DNA of 64,000 nucleotides. Origin: Desulfobulbaceae bacterium (GTDB taxonomy: Bacteria; Desulfobacterota; Desulfobulbia; Desulfobulbales; SURF-16). Within the stretch, counting starts at the first letter, position 1; every line of letters begins with the position of its first letter. Shown here in pieces: positions 8,435-18,197 of the stretch. Position numbers and translations under genes: made by a program. The stretch spans positions 1 to 64,000 of the forward strand of contig JAHLLM010000019.1 of the NCBI GenBank assembly GCA_020444175.1, read 5' to 3'. Under the pieces are notes generated by a model. That model was not told the origin of the DNA, made no database searches, and worked only from the letters and a program-made list of their open reading frames with translations.

Positions 8435-8858
8435 GTCCGTCGCCGTAAGCTCCTGTTTCCGGTTCAAAGGGAGCCTCCTCCACTTTGACGTCAAGACCCA
8501 TGCCCTGCAGCATGGCATCGAGCACGTGGTCGTGGGGGTAGCGCACCTGGTCTTTGTTTATTTCCAGGGCCACATGGCGATTACCCAGATGATAACAGAT
8601 GCGGGCAAGCTGCAGAGGATTGTCGCAGCGCACCGTGGACACCGTTTCTGGTGCCGCCATGACGCGGACAAGAGAGCCGTCATCAGAGGAAAGGACGTCC
8701 CCGCCGCGCAGCACGATGCCGCGTTCAAGAAAGAGTCCTGCTTCCTCGCCGCTGTCAAGCTGCACCCGCAGCCTGCTTCTGACGCGATCAGACCAGGGCA
8801 GGGTCAGGGTGGCAGCCGTTTCCTGACAGTTTTTTATTTTTCGGGTTAAACGAAGCAT
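8412..8858 (-). CDS. ureE: urease nickel metallochaperone UreE
   Basis: 148-residue protein with the UreE N-terminal and C-terminal fold order (LTLPWSDRVRSRL, LERGIVLRGGDVL, AYHLGNRHVALEI-like RICYHLGNRHVAL) and a His-rich tail [10 protein letters not shown] that binds nickel. It hands Ni(II) to UreG. It begins two bases after the ureC stop and overlaps ureF. Confidence 0.95.
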   Translation of the reverse strand: MLRLTRKIKNCQETAATLTLPWSDRVRSRLRVQLDSGEEAGLFLERGIVLRGGDVLSSDDGSLVRVMAAPETVSTVRCDNPLQLARICYHLGNRHVALEINKDQVRYPHDHVLDAMLQGMGLDVKVEEAPFEPETGAYGDGHGGHHHG

Positions 8859-8860
8859 GA

Positions 8861-10564
8861 TCAGAAAAGAAAATAGCGTTGTGCCATGGGCAGGACCGCG
8901 GCAGGTTCACAGATCAGTAATTCCCCGTCGGCCCGCACTTCATAGGTCTGGGAATCAACCTCAATGTGGGGCAGGTAATCGTTGAGCACCATATCTTTCT
9001 TGCCGATGTTGCGGCATCCTTTGACCACGCCGATGGTCTTGCGCAGCCCGAGTTTGTCGGCAATGCCGGCATCCACGGCAGCCTGTGACAGAAAGGTCAG
9101 TGAGGTGGCGGCCCTTGCCCCGCCAAAGGCTCCGAACATGGGCCGGTAATGGACCGGCTGCGGCGAGGGAATGGAGGCGTTTGGGTCCCCCATGGGGGCT
9201 GAGGCGATCATGCCGCCTTTGAGGATCAGGCTCGGTTTGGCCCCGAACAGGGCGGGCTTCCACAGGACGAGATCTGCGAGTTTGCCTACTTCCACCGAGC
9301 CGACATCATGGCTTATGCCGTGGGAGATAGCCGGATTGATGGTGTACTTGGCAACGTAGCGCCTGGCTCGCAGGTTGTCGTGATGGTCGGGATCGCCTGA
9401 GAGGCTGCCGCGTTGGGTTTTCATTTTATGGGCTGTCTGCCAGGTGCGGATGATGACCTCGCCCACCCGGCCCATGGCCTGGGAGTCAGAGGCGATCATG
9501 GAAAAGGCCCCGAGATCGTGGAGAATATCCTCGGCCGCAATGGTTTCCCGCCGGATGCGCGACTCGGCAAAGGCTACGTCCTCGGCAATTTTCGGGTCCA
9601 GATGGTGGCAAACCATGAGCATGTCCAGGTGTTCGTCCACCGTGTTGATGGTGTAGGGCCTGGTGGGGTTAGTGGAGGATGGCAGAACATTGTTCCGGCC
9701 GCAGGCCCGGATGATATCCGGCGCATGACCTCCTCCCGCGCCTTCGGTATGGTATGTGTGAATGGTTCTGTCCTTAAAGGCGGCCATGGTGTGCTCGACA
9801 AATCCCGATTCATTCAGGGTGTCGGTATGGATGGCCACCTGTACGTCCATTTTCTCGGCAACAGTCAGGCAGTTGTCAATGGCTGCCGGCGTAGTCCCCC
9901 AGTCCTCGTGCAGTTTCAGTCCCATGGCCCCGGCCCGTACCTGTTCCTCCAGAGAGGCGGGCAAGCTGGCATTGCCCTTGCCAAGGTAGCCGAGATTCAT
10001 GGGCAGCTCTTCAGAGGCCTGCAGCATGCGGTGAATATTCCAGGGGCCTGGTGTGCAGGTGGTGGCGTTGGTGCCGGTGGCCGGACCCGTGCCACCGCCA
10101 AGCATGGTGGTGATGCCGCTGGTCAGGGCCTCTTCCACTTGCTGTGGACAGATAAAATGAATGTGGGCATCGATGCCGCCCGCGGTAATTATGGAGCCCT
10201 CGCCTGCTATGGCCTCGGTGCCGGGGCCGATGATGATGTCCACTCCCGGCTGCACGTCAGGATTGCCGGCCTTGCCGATGCCGGAAATTCTTCCGTTTTT
10301 AATGCCGATATTAGCCTTGACAATGCCCCAGTGGTCTAGGATCAGGGCATTGGTGATGACAAGATCAACGGAATCTTTGCTGTCGCGCTGGCTCTGGCCC
10401 ATGCCGTCGCGGATGACCTTGCCCCCGCCGAATTTGACTTCATCTCCATATATTGTGCGGTCTTCCTCTACTTCGATCCACAGTTCGGTATCGGCCAGGC
10501 GAACCCTGTCGCCGACGGTGGGGCCGAACATTTCGGCATAGGCCCTGCGGCTTATTGTTGTCAT
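8861..10564 (-). CDS. ureC: urease alpha (catalytic) subunit
   Basis: Catalyses hydrolysis of urea to ammonia and carbamate. 567 residues, the classic UreC length. All active-site positions in the Klebsiella numbering are found: H134 and H136 (DAHIHF), carbamylated K217 (GLKLHEDWG), H246, H272, C319-H320 in the mobile flap (MLMVCHH) and D360 (MIASD). ATG 10564 follows GGAGG and overlaps the ureB stop by 4 bp. Complete and apparently functional. Confidence 0.98.
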   Translation of the reverse strand: MTTISRRAYAEMFGPTVGDRVRLADTELWIEVEEDRTIYGDEVKFGGGKVIRDGMGQSQRDSKDSVDLVITNALILDHWGIVKANIGIKNGRISGIGKAGNPDVQPGVDIIIGPGTEAIAGEGSIITAGGIDAHIHFICPQQVEEALTSGITTMLGGGTGPATGTNATTCTPGPWNIHRMLQASEELPMNLGYLGKGNASLPASLEEQVRAGAMGLKLHEDWGTTPAAIDNCLTVAEKMDVQVAIHTDTLNESGFVEHTMAAFKDRTIHTYHTEGAGGGHAPDIIRACGRNNVLPSSTNPTRPYTINTVDEHLDMLMVCHHLDPKIAEDVAFAESRIRRETIAAEDILHDLGAFSMIASDSQAMGRVGEVIIRTWQTAHKMKTQRGSLSGDPDHHDNLRARRYVAKYTINPAISHGISHDVGSVEVGKLADLVLWKPALFGAKPSLILKGGMIASAPMGDPNASIPSPQPVHYRPMFGAFGGARAATSLTFLSQAAVDAGIADKLGLRKTIGVVKGCRNIGKKDMVLNDYLPHIEVDSQTYEVRADGELLICEPAAVLPMAQRYFLF

Positions 10565-10878
10565 TTTATGTCCTCCAGTTGTCCCATTACGCTGCCGTTA
10601 AATCCGTACACTTTCCTGTCCCCCGCATAGGCCACCAGTTCCACCTCGCGGGTCTGGCCTGGCTCAAAACGAACCGCGGTTCCTGCCGCTATGTTGAGCC
10701 GGAAACCTTTAGTCTTTTCCCGGTCAAAAACAAGGGCGGGATTGGTCTCATAAAAATGGTAATGGGAGCCGACCTGGATGGGTCGGTCGCCGCTGTTGGC
10801 GATCTCTATCCTGATGGTGGCGCGTCCTGCATTAATCTCTATTTCGCCTTCCGGGGTCATTATTTCTCCTGGAATCAT
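10561..10878 (-). CDS. ureB: urease beta subunit
   Basis: 105 residues, separate small subunit as in most bacteria (not fused to UreA). Family text is clear: [19 protein letters not shown] at the start, then [22 protein letters not shown] and [20 protein letters not shown] precedes ATG 10878. It lies 12 bp after ureA. Confidence 0.97.
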   Translation of the reverse strand: MIPGEIMTPEGEIEINAGRATIRIEIANSGDRPIQVGSHYHFYETNPALVFDREKTKGFRLNIAAGTAVRFEPGQTREVELVAYAGDRKVYGFNGSVMGQLEDIK

Positions 10879-10890
10879 GGAATTCCTCCT

Positions 10891-11193
10891 TTAGACAATG
10901 GGATTATGAACAGTGACAAGCTTGGTGCCGTCCGGAAAGGTCGCTTCAACCTGTACCTCATCCACCATTTCCGCAACTCCCTCCATAACATCCTCTCGGC
11001 TGAGCAGGGTACGGCCTTCGGCCATGAGCTCGGCCACGGTCCTGCCGTCCCGTGCCCCTTCCATGATGGCCGCACTGATAAAGGCAACGGCCTCCGGATA
11101 GTTGAGTTTCAGGCCGCGGTCTTTGCGTCTCTCGGCAAGGAGAGCTGCCGTGAACAGCAGCAATTTGTCTTTTTCTCTTGGTGTCAGTTCCAT
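10891..11193 (-). CDS. ureA: urease gamma subunit
   Basis: 100 residues, usual UreA length. Starts [27 protein letters not shown] and carries [21 protein letters not shown] and the end [15 protein letters not shown], all diagnostic. GAGGGG lies 7 nt before ATG 11193. A 74-bp gap separates it from ureD. Confidence 0.97.
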   Translation of the reverse strand: MELTPREKDKLLLFTAALLAERRKDRGLKLNYPEAVAFISAAIMEGARDGRTVAELMAEGRTLLSREDVMEGVAEMVDEVQVEATFPDGTKLVTVHNPIV

Positions 11194-11267
11194 GGGTTTT
11201 CCCCTCTTTTATCCACAGTTCATGCGGCCCGTTGGTCGCGCCTTTATATTTTTTCTGCCTGCCTTTT

Positions 11268-12113
11268 TCAGGTTGCCCAGATGCGGGGCAGACAGGCTTT
11301 TCGTCCTGCAATTTGCGGCCGCAGGAATGACCATATCTCAGTAAACAGGTTGCGGGCCGCAAAGGTTGAGCTGCCCAGATACCTGGCCACCAGTAGATCG
11401 TCCATCAGGGTGGCGGCGAACAGGGCGTCTTTTTCAGGAGCGGAAAGATTCCGCACCGGTTCAAGCATTTCAGTTGCGGCGCAGGTGGCAATAAAGGTGG
11501 CACTGACCGGAAAACTGCGCAGCCCGGCTGGGCGGTCAAGGTCACGCTCGCTGTTCACCCGCAGCCGGTCCAGCAGCAGAGGCACCCTGTCCCGATAGAT
11601 GGCCAGGGTTGAACGCAGCCGGCTGTCCGTGAAACGCTCACCGTTTACCGGCAGGCCAAGACAGATAATCTCCCAGGCCATGCATTTTGCCTGGGGCGCC
11701 AGATCAATCCTGGTGCTTATTTCGGCATTGGCCCCTGGAAAAAAGATGTTCTCCTGGGGAAACCATTCAAGCAAGGCCCCGTTATCGGCTGTAAGGCGTT
11801 GTTTCTGCATGGCCGGTTCTCCGGCGGAGCGGTAAAATTTGGTGGCGCCCGGCGTGGTGACAAGCACCGAGGTTCCCTCGTTGGTCTGGACATCGATTTC
11901 CAGATGGTCGCCCCCCACCACACCTCCCGGAGGATGAAGGATGCTGGTGTGGCACACTCCGCCTTCAGGGTAAAGGGGGCGCTGTACGACAAGGGGACCA
12001 ATGTGCCTGTTGGAAATAAGAGCTGTGCGTTCTTGCCGCAGGGCATAACCCAGCTCAAGCCGGGCCGTCCAGCCCTTGCCCTCTGTTATGTTCACAGCAG
12101 GCTCGTTCACCAT
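11268..12113 (-). CDS. ureD: urease accessory protein UreD (UreH)
   Basis: 281 residues. UreD binds apo-urease and, with UreF, channels nickel into the active site. Visible motifs: GPLVVQRPLYPEG, CHTSILHPPGGVVGGD, TTPGATKFYRS, WFPQENIFFPGA, all typical of UreD. The ATG overlaps the urtE stop codon by one base (TAATG), which ties urease expression to the transporter genes. Confidence 0.96.
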   Translation of the reverse strand: MVNEPAVNITEGKGWTARLELGYALRQERTALISNRHIGPLVVQRPLYPEGGVCHTSILHPPGGVVGGDHLEIDVQTNEGTSVLVTTPGATKFYRSAGEPAMQKQRLTADNGALLEWFPQENIFFPGANAEISTRIDLAPQAKCMAWEIICLGLPVNGERFTDSRLRSTLAIYRDRVPLLLDRLRVNSERDLDRPAGLRSFPVSATFIATCAATEMLEPVRNLSAPEKDALFAATLMDDLLVARYLGSSTFAARNLFTEIWSFLRPQIAGRKACLPRIWAT

Positions 12114-12808
12114 TACACAGTGAGATACTGCCGTATGAGTTGGTCGTCCAGTTCAGCCATGGGGCCGGTGGCCACTGATCGTCCACGGTCAAGAATGGTG
12201 AAGCCGTCGGCCACGGAACGGGCAAAGGGTAATTTCTGTTCCACCAGCAGTACGGTCATATTCAGTTTGTTTTTCAGTATGTTGATGATCTCGCCAATCT
12301 CCTGGACGATATTTGGTTGAATGCCTTCCGTCGGCTCGTCGAGAATCAAGAGCGACGGATCAAGCACCAGGGCGCGGCCAATGGCAAGCTGCTGCTGTTG
12401 ACCGCCGGAAAGGTCGCCTCCCCGCCTCCCCAACATCTCTTTTAATACAGGAAAAAGGTCAAATACAAGGTCTGGGATATTTTTCTTTTTATTCCGGCCA
12501 TTGCCTAGGCCGATTTCCAGATTTTCCTGCACAGTGAGCAGGGGGAAAATCTGGCGTCCCTGGGGCACATAGCCGACACCGAGACCGGCCCGGCGTTCCG
12601 CCGCCAGTTTTGTGATGTCTTCACCCGCGAGCAGGATGCTGCCGGAACGTAGGGCCTGCAGGCCCATGATGCAGTTAAGAAGGGTGGTTTTGCCCACGCC
12701 GTTTCTGCCCATCAGGCAGGTGCATTTCCCTTCGGGGGCACTGAGGTCGATATCCCACAGGGTGTGGCTTTCGCCGTAATACTGGTTCAGTTTTTCAATC
12801 TGCAGCAT
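12113..12808 (-). CDS. urtE: urea ABC transporter ATPase UrtE
   Basis: LivF-like ATPase of the urea importer. Walker A GRNGVGKTT, signature LSGGQQQQLAIGRAL, Walker B LLILDEPTEGIQP; the TEGIQP text is typical of UrtE. ATG 12808 (MLQIEKLNQYYG) was chosen because GGAG lies just upstream and it starts after the urtD stop; a frame nine codons longer overlaps urtD. 231 residues. Confidence 0.95.
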   Translation of the reverse strand: MLQIEKLNQYYGESHTLWDIDLSAPEGKCTCLMGRNGVGKTTLLNCIMGLQALRSGSILLAGEDITKLAAERRAGLGVGYVPQGRQIFPLLTVQENLEIGLGNGRNKKKNIPDLVFDLFPVLKEMLGRRGGDLSGGQQQQLAIGRALVLDPSLLILDEPTEGIQPNIVQEIGEIINILKNKLNMTVLLVEQKLPFARSVADGFTILDRGRSVATGPMAELDDQLIRQYLTV

Positions 12809-12812
12809 ACCG

Positions 12813-13643
12813 TTATTCTCCGAGATAGACTTCAATGACCCTCTGGTCGTTCTGTACTTCGTCCATAGTCCCTTCAGCCAGCACGCTGCCCTGGTGCAGA
12901 ACTGTTACCTTGCGGGCGATGGAACGGACAAAGTCCATATCATGTTCCACGACAATGACGCTGTGGGTTCCTGCCAGTGATGTCAAAAGCTCGGCAGTGC
13001 GATCCATTTCCTGATGGGTCATGCCGGCCGCCGGTTCGTCAACCAGCAGCAGTTTCGGGTTCTGCATGAGAAGCATGCCTATTTCCAGCCACTGTTTCTG
13101 CCCGTGGGAAAGGGAGCCGGCCCTGTCTTGATACAGCTTTTGCAGTCCTATTATGTTCAGGATCTCATCGATGCTGTCGCGCTGCTCGCCGCTTAAGCGG
13201 GCGTTTAACGTCGGCCACATCCTCTTGTCGCCGGTCATGGCCAGTTCCAGATTATCAATGACCGTGTGGTGTTCGAAAACCGTTGGTTTCTGGAATTTGC
13301 GGCCAATACCGGCCATGGCGATTTCCGGTTCATCCATTTTTAAAAGGTTGATCTGTTGGCCGAACCATGCGGAGCCGCTGTCCGGAGTGGTTTTGCCGGT
13401 GATGATGTCCATCATCGTTGTCTTGCCTGCCCCGTTGGGGCCGATGATGCAGCGCAACTCCCCGTCGTCGATGTAGAGGTTCAGGTTGTCTATGGCCTTA
13501 AAACCATCAAAACTGACCGAGATGCCCTCCAGATAGAGAATGATGCCATGGGTCAGATCGAGATCCGGCGGGATATCCGGGATGAGAAAGTCGAACACCT
13601 GGTCACGGCGAAAAAAAGTGCGCACGCCTTCAAGAACATTCAT
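12813..13643 (-). CDS. urtD: urea ABC transporter ATPase UrtD
   Basis: 276 residues. LivG-like ATPase. Walker A GPNGAGKTT, signature LSHGQKQWLEIGM and Walker B LLLVDEPAAGM, the WLEIGM text being a UrtD mark. An N-terminal extension of about 30 residues precedes the nucleotide-binding fold, as is common in UrtD. Overlaps the urtC stop by 4 bp. Confidence 0.95.
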   Translation of the reverse strand: MNVLEGVRTFFRRDQVFDFLIPDIPPDLDLTHGIILYLEGISVSFDGFKAIDNLNLYIDDGELRCIIGPNGAGKTTMMDIITGKTTPDSGSAWFGQQINLLKMDEPEIAMAGIGRKFQKPTVFEHHTVIDNLELAMTGDKRMWPTLNARLSGEQRDSIDEILNIIGLQKLYQDRAGSLSHGQKQWLEIGMLLMQNPKLLLVDEPAAGMTHQEMDRTAELLTSLAGTHSVIVVEHDMDFVRSIARKVTVLHQGSVLAEGTMDEVQNDQRVIEVYLGE

Positions 13644-14728
13644 TTATTCACCTCTTTTTTGCGCAGTAATCCGGTTATGCCCTGGGGGAGAAGCAGGGTG
13701 ACGAGAACAAACAGGGCGCCGAGGGCAAACAGCCAGGCATCGGGCATGGCGGCAGTAAGATAGCTCTTGGCGTAGTTGACCATGAGTGCGCCGACCACAG
13801 CGCCGTACAGTGTTGCTCGTCCTCCCATGGCCACCCAGATGACAATCTCAATGGAGCCCAGCGGAGCAAATTCCGTGGGATTGATGATGCCGACCTGGGG
13901 AACATATAATGCCCCGGCAATCCCCGCCAGTATGGCGGAAAAAGTAAAGACCCACAACTTGGCGTTTTCCACCCGGTAGCCGATGAATCGGGTTCGATCC
14001 TCCTGGTCACGGATTGCAGTGCATAATTTGCCAAGCCTGGAACGGGTGATGTAGAGGCAGCTCAGGTAACCTGCGCCAAGGGCCATGGCCGAGGCGATAA
14101 AGAGACCTGCCCGGGTGGCATCTGATTGCAGGGAAAATCCCAGGATATCCTTGAAATCAGTAAGTCCGTTATTGCCCCCAAATCCCATCTCGTTTCTGAA
14201 AAAGGCAAGCAGCAGGGCATAGGTCAGGGCCTGGGTCATAATTGACAGATAGACACCTGTGACCCGTGAACGAAAGGAAAACCAGCCAAAGACCAGGGCA
14301 AGCAATCCCGGCACAACAACCACCATGAGCATGGCAAACCAGAACCATTGAAAACCATGCCAGAACCAGGGCAGGTGCTGCCAGTTGAGAAAAACCATAA
14401 AGTCTGGGAGCAGCGGATTGCCATAGACCCCGCGGCTGCCGATCTGACGCATCAGGTACATGCCCATGGCATAGCCGCCCAGAGCAAAAAAAGCGCCATG
14501 GCCAAGGCTGAGAATGCCAAGATAGCCCCAGACCAGATCCACGGAAATAGCCAGCAGCGCATAGCAGAGATATTTGCCGAGCAGGGTCATGGTGAAGGTG
14601 GAGATGTGCAGCGGGCTTGCCTGTGGGATCAGCAGATTGCACATCGGCACCAGCACGGTTACCAGCGCCAGGATGCCAAGCATAGCGGCTCCGCCGCGAT
14701 CATCTTTAATAAGTCTGAAAAGGAACAT
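13640..14728 (-). CDS. urtC: urea ABC transporter permease UrtC
   Basis: 362-residue inner-membrane permease of the LivM family with about ten hydrophobic segments. Family text: LCYALLAISVDLVWGYLGILSLGHGAFFALGGY (in two stretches) and GFGGNNGLTDFK. Starts 3 bp after the urtB stop and overlaps urtD by 4 bp. Pairs with UrtB to form the urea channel. Confidence 0.95.
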   Translation of the reverse strand: MFLFRLIKDDRGGAAMLGILALVTVLVPMCNLLIPQASPLHISTFTMTLLGKYLCYALLAISVDLVWGYLGILSLGHGAFFALGGYAMGMYLMRQIGSRGVYGNPLLPDFMVFLNWQHLPWFWHGFQWFWFAMLMVVVVPGLLALVFGWFSFRSRVTGVYLSIMTQALTYALLLAFFRNEMGFGGNNGLTDFKDILGFSLQSDATRAGLFIASAMALGAGYLSCLYITRSRLGKLCTAIRDQEDRTRFIGYRVENAKLWVFTFSAILAGIAGALYVPQVGIINPTEFAPLGSIEIVIWVAMGGRATLYGAVVGALMVNYAKSYLTAAMPDAWLFALGALFVLVTLLLPQGITGLLRKKEVNK

Positions 14729-14731
14729 AGT

Positions 14732-16363
14732 TTACCCCGCAGCGCGACCCTTTTGTGGGAACAATCCCTGGGGACGTTTCTGGATGAAAAGGATGATAAA
14801 AACAAGAATCAAAATTTTGGCCAGCACTGCGCCGGCCCAGGGCTCAAGAAACTTGTTGGCCACGCCAAGCGACAGGCCGCCAAGCAGCGTGCCCCACAGG
14901 TTCCCTACCCCGCCGAACACCACGACCATGAAGGAATCGATAATATAGGCCTGGCCGAGATTGGGCCCTACGTTGGTAAGCTGGGAAAGGGCGACGCCGG
15001 CAATACCCGCGATCCCTGAACCAAGACCAAAAGTCAGTGCGTCAACCCGGGCGGCCCGGACTCCCATGGCCTTGGCCATGGCACGGTTCTGCGAGACTGC
15101 CCGGACCTGAAGGCCGATGGAGCTCTTTTTCAGCAGCATATAGAGCCCGGCAAAGACCAGCAGGGAAAAGACAAGGATGGTTATTCGATTGGTGGTCAAC
15201 GACAGAATCGGGTTTAACTGCAGCGAGCCGCTCATCCAGGCCGGGGTGCTGACGCTTCGGTTGAGCGGAGAAAAAATGGAGCGTACCGCCTGCTGCAGGA
15301 TCAGGCTGATGCCGAAGGTGGCCAGCAGGGTTTCCAAAGGGCGGCCGTAGAGAAAACGGATAACGGATCGTTCAATGACAATGCCTGCCAGGCCTGAAAC
15401 GAGAAACGCCGCCGGAATAGAAAGAAAGAGCGCCAGGCCGATGGAATCGGGCAGGAGCTGTTGTATCACATAGGTTGTATAGGCTCCCAGCATGATCAAC
15501 TCCCCATGGGCCATGTTGATCACCCCGATGACGCCAAAGGTGATGGCCAGGCCAATGGCGGCAAGTACCAGTACGGAACCGAGGCTTAAGCCGAAGAAGC
15601 CCTTTTCCACCAGACCGAAGAAGGCGATTTTTGATTCAATGGTCGATAAAGCGGATTTGGCCTTATGCAGTACGGCTTTGTCCTGTTCTTCATTAATGAG
15701 TCGGTTGAGCTCATTACGCACGGCAGGATTGAGGTTGCCTTTCAGTTCGGTCAAGGAAAGCAGGCGTTTTTCTTTTTCCGGACTGCGCAGGCCGATAATG
15801 GCAATAGAGGCTTTCAGGGCATCACTGACTTCACTGTTGGTTTCCTTTTTAAGAAGATTCGCCAGGAGATCTGAAGACTCAATGGTCAGTGTCGGCATGA
15901 GTTTGTTCACCGCATCCAGCCGCACTTTTGCGTCGGGATTGCTCAGTTCAATCTTTGCCAGCTCGTTCTTGATCTGGGTGCGTAAGGCATTATTAATGGT
16001 GATTTTTTTAGCTTTTCTTTTTTTTACAGAGCCAAGCTCTTCGCCGGTCAGAATTGAAGTGATTGTAATCTTTGAGCCTTCTTTGCTGCCGTAGACAATC
16101 GAGTTGTCCTTTTTGACGCGGAAGAGAGTTCCTTCGAGCAGGGCACGTAGAACGGCTTCCGCCCGTTTGTCACCACTTTCGGCAATTTTTTCGATAGCGG
16201 CTTCTTTTTTGGTGAAATCTTTCTGGGTCAGCAGATTGATTCCCTCTTGAAACTGCACCTCGCTGCCCTCTGCATGGCAGAGTGCGGCAAATGGCAGAAA
16301 AGAGAGCAGTGTGAGGATAAGAAGAATCCTGTAGCAGCGCGTACTTTTTGGTGACAGGCACAT
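14732..16363 (-). CDS. urtB: urea ABC transporter permease UrtB
   Basis: 543 residues. LivH-type permease domain in the C-terminal half (ITFGVIGVINMAHGELIMLGAYTTYV, GIVIERSVIRFLYGRPLETLLATFGISL). The N-terminal 250 residues follow a signal peptide (LLILTLLSFLPFAALCHA) and consist of charged helices resembling HEAT-like repeats; this periplasmic extension is normal in UrtB of proteobacteria. An 89-bp gap with a strong hairpin separates it from urtA. Confidence 0.95.
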   Translation of the reverse strand: MCLSPKSTRCYRILLILTLLSFLPFAALCHAEGSEVQFQEGINLLTQKDFTKKEAAIEKIAESGDKRAEAVLRALLEGTLFRVKKDNSIVYGSKEGSKITITSILTGEELGSVKKRKAKKITINNALRTQIKNELAKIELSNPDAKVRLDAVNKLMPTLTIESSDLLANLLKKETNSEVSDALKASIAIIGLRSPEKEKRLLSLTELKGNLNPAVRNELNRLINEEQDKAVLHKAKSALSTIESKIAFFGLVEKGFFGLSLGSVLVLAAIGLAITFGVIGVINMAHGELIMLGAYTTYVIQQLLPDSIGLALFLSIPAAFLVSGLAGIVIERSVIRFLYGRPLETLLATFGISLILQQAVRSIFSPLNRSVSTPAWMSGSLQLNPILSLTTNRITILVFSLLVFAGLYMLLKKSSIGLQVRAVSQNRAMAKAMGVRAARVDALTFGLGSGIAGIAGVALSQLTNVGPNLGQAYIIDSFMVVVFGGVGNLWGTLLGGLSLGVANKFLEPWAGAVLAKILILVFIILFIQKRPQGLFPQKGRAAG

Positions 16364-16409
16364 GGGTATGTTCTCTGTTGAGAGGTTGCGTGTTTAGTCA
16401 GGTAGAGAG

Positions 16410-16440
16410 TTCGGGGCCGGGAGAAGCGGCCGGCCCCGAA
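16410..16440 (-). other. strong stem-loop between urtA and urtB
   Basis: TTCGGGGCCGG (16410-16420) and CCGGCCCCGAA (16430-16440) pair perfectly over 11 bp with a 9-nt loop and no following T-run. In binding-protein transporters such a hairpin after the binding-protein gene usually protects its mRNA end and lowers expression of the membrane genes. Function here is inferred from position. Confidence 0.75.
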
Positions 16441-16452
16441 GCCAATGGATGT

Positions 16453-17739
16453 TTATTGCTGCCCGGAGCACTTCCCTGTTTTGACGTTATAATTTCCGCA
16501 GGAAAGAGGTGTTCTCCAGTCGGAAATCAGGTCTTTGGAGCCTTCGAGATAATCAGACCAGGCATCGCCGACCACCATGCCGGAGGTTTTCCAGACAACC
16601 TCGAACTGACCGTCGTTCTGGATTTCACCAATCAGGACCGGCTTTGTGATGTGGTGGTTTGGCATCATGGCGGAATAGCCGCCGGTAAGGTTGGGCACAG
16701 TGACGCCGATAATTGCGTCCTGTACGGCAGTTGGATCAGTGGTGCCTGCTTTTTCAACAGCTTTGACCCACATGTTAAAACCGATATAATGGGCCTCCAT
16801 CGGATCATTGGTTACCCTGTTTTCGTTTTTTATAAATTTCTGCCAGCTTTCAATGAAATCATCGTTGACCGCTGCGTCCACGCTCATGAAGTAGTTCCAT
16901 GCTGCAAGGTGTCCGACAAGGGGTTCGGTGTCTACGCCGGAGAGCTCTTCTTCTCCAACGGAGAAGGCAACGACAGGGATTTTATCGGCGGTAATGCCCT
17001 GGTTGCCGAGTTCTTTGTAGAAGGGAACGTTGGCATCGCCGTTAATGGTTGAGACCACGGCGGTTTTTTTGCCTGCCGAGCCAAACTTTTTGATGTCGGA
17101 AACAATGGATTGCCAGTCTGAGTGGCCGAATGGCGTATAGTTGATCATGATATCTTCTGTTGCCACACCTTTTGCCTTGAGATAGGCCTCAAGAATTTTA
17201 TTCGTGGTTCTCGGGTAAACATAGTCGGTGCCGGCCAGAACCCACCGTTTTACGCCGATGTCGTTCATCAGGTAGTCAACGGCTGGAATTGCCTGCTGGT
17301 TCGGCGCTGCACCGGTGTAGAATACATTTCTTGACGATTCCTCACCCTCATACTGCACCGGATAAAAAAGCAAACTGTTCAACTCTTCAAAGACCGGGAG
17401 CACCGATTTCCTGGAAACCGAGGTCCAGCAGCCAAAAACTGAGGAGACCTTGTCCTTCTCGATGAGTTCGCGGGCTTTCTCTGCAAAAAGAGGCCAGTTG
17501 GATGCCGGATCAACAACAACCGCTTCAAGTTTTTTACCAAGCAAGCCGCCTTTTTTGTTTTGCTCGTCAATAAGCATGAGCATGGTGTCTTTCAGGGTTG
17601 TCTCGCTGATGGCCATGGTGCCGGACAGTGAGTGCAGCACCCCAACCTTGATGGTGTCCTCGGCCAGAGCCTGACCGCCGAACAAAGATCCGGACATGAG
17701 CGCGCAACCCAGTGAGAGAGAGAGTAGTTTTGATTTCAT
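16453..17739 (-). CDS. urtA: urea ABC transporter substrate-binding protein UrtA
   Basis: 428-residue periplasmic urea-binding protein of the branched-chain amino acid type. Signal peptide MKSKLLSLSLGCALMSGSLF...ALA, then EDTIKVGVLHSLSGTMAISE. Typical UrtA text: LLFYPVQYEGEESSRNVFYTGAAPNQQAIPAVDYL (in parts) and the end PLSCGNYNVKTGKCSGQQ. ATG 17739 has AAAGGAG upstream; the frame is open six codons further but has no better site. First gene of the urea operon. Confidence 0.97.
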   Translation of the reverse strand: MKSKLLSLSLGCALMSGSLFGGQALAEDTIKVGVLHSLSGTMAISETTLKDTMLMLIDEQNKKGGLLGKKLEAVVVDPASNWPLFAEKARELIEKDKVSSVFGCWTSVSRKSVLPVFEELNSLLFYPVQYEGEESSRNVFYTGAAPNQQAIPAVDYLMNDIGVKRWVLAGTDYVYPRTTNKILEAYLKAKGVATEDIMINYTPFGHSDWQSIVSDIKKFGSAGKKTAVVSTINGDANVPFYKELGNQGITADKIPVVAFSVGEEELSGVDTEPLVGHLAAWNYFMSVDAAVNDDFIESWQKFIKNENRVTNDPMEAHYIGFNMWVKAVEKAGTTDPTAVQDAIIGVTVPNLTGGYSAMMPNHHITKPVLIGEIQNDGQFEVVWKTSGMVVGDAWSDYLEGSKDLISDWRTPLSCGNYNVKTGKCSGQQ

Positions 17740-17824
17740 TTTTTCTCCTTTGTGCAATGGTGCTTTGAAGTACGTTAGGGTTATTCTTGTAAAGTGCAGA
17801 AGCTGAATTCCGGTTCAGTACAAG

Positions 17825-17840
17825 AGCATAAGGCATGCCA
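17825..17840 (-). promoter_or_regulatory. candidate sigma-54 promoter of the urt-ure operon
   Basis: On the minus strand TGGCAT-GCCTT-ATGCT matches the -24/-12 consensus TGGCAC-N5-TTGCW with both invariant GG and GC at correct spacing. It lies about 85 nt before the urtA start. Sigma-54 and NtrC control is known for many urea uptake operons. The rest of the gap 17758-18197 holds no gene; it is AT-rich and could contain activator sites, none of which I can define. Confidence 0.6.
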
Positions 17841-18197
17841 TGTGTTGATATGAAGCTGTTATGGCTAGGTAACGTTTTAATATAAAAGAAGAAAGTCTTG
17901 ATGGGGTGTGGCTGTGGCGGAGTTGCGGTGAAATTGGAAAACTACAATTATGTAATTTTTTAATTTTAAAATAGTTCGAAAATGTAGATTGTTGTTTTTT
18001 GGGGGAAGTGGTGCCTGCAGCACGACACAAAAGAGATGATGGTGGCAAGACATTGTGGCAAGCGCTGTGTTAGTAGGGAGATGTCAGAATCAGGGGTCTT
18101 TTTTTGGGGGTTGTTGGATGGGAAAAAATAACAAAAATGTAAAAAACGACCTTTAGCTATTGCAACAAGTCTTTTGACAGCTCCCATTTTAATCTTG

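Noticed and set aside
9413-10339. Long plus-strand frame inside ureC
   Set aside because: Antisense shadow of ureC, whose complete active site is on the other strand.
10453-11598. 381-codon plus-strand frame across ureC, ureB, ureA and ureD
   Set aside because: Antisense shadow over several real genes.
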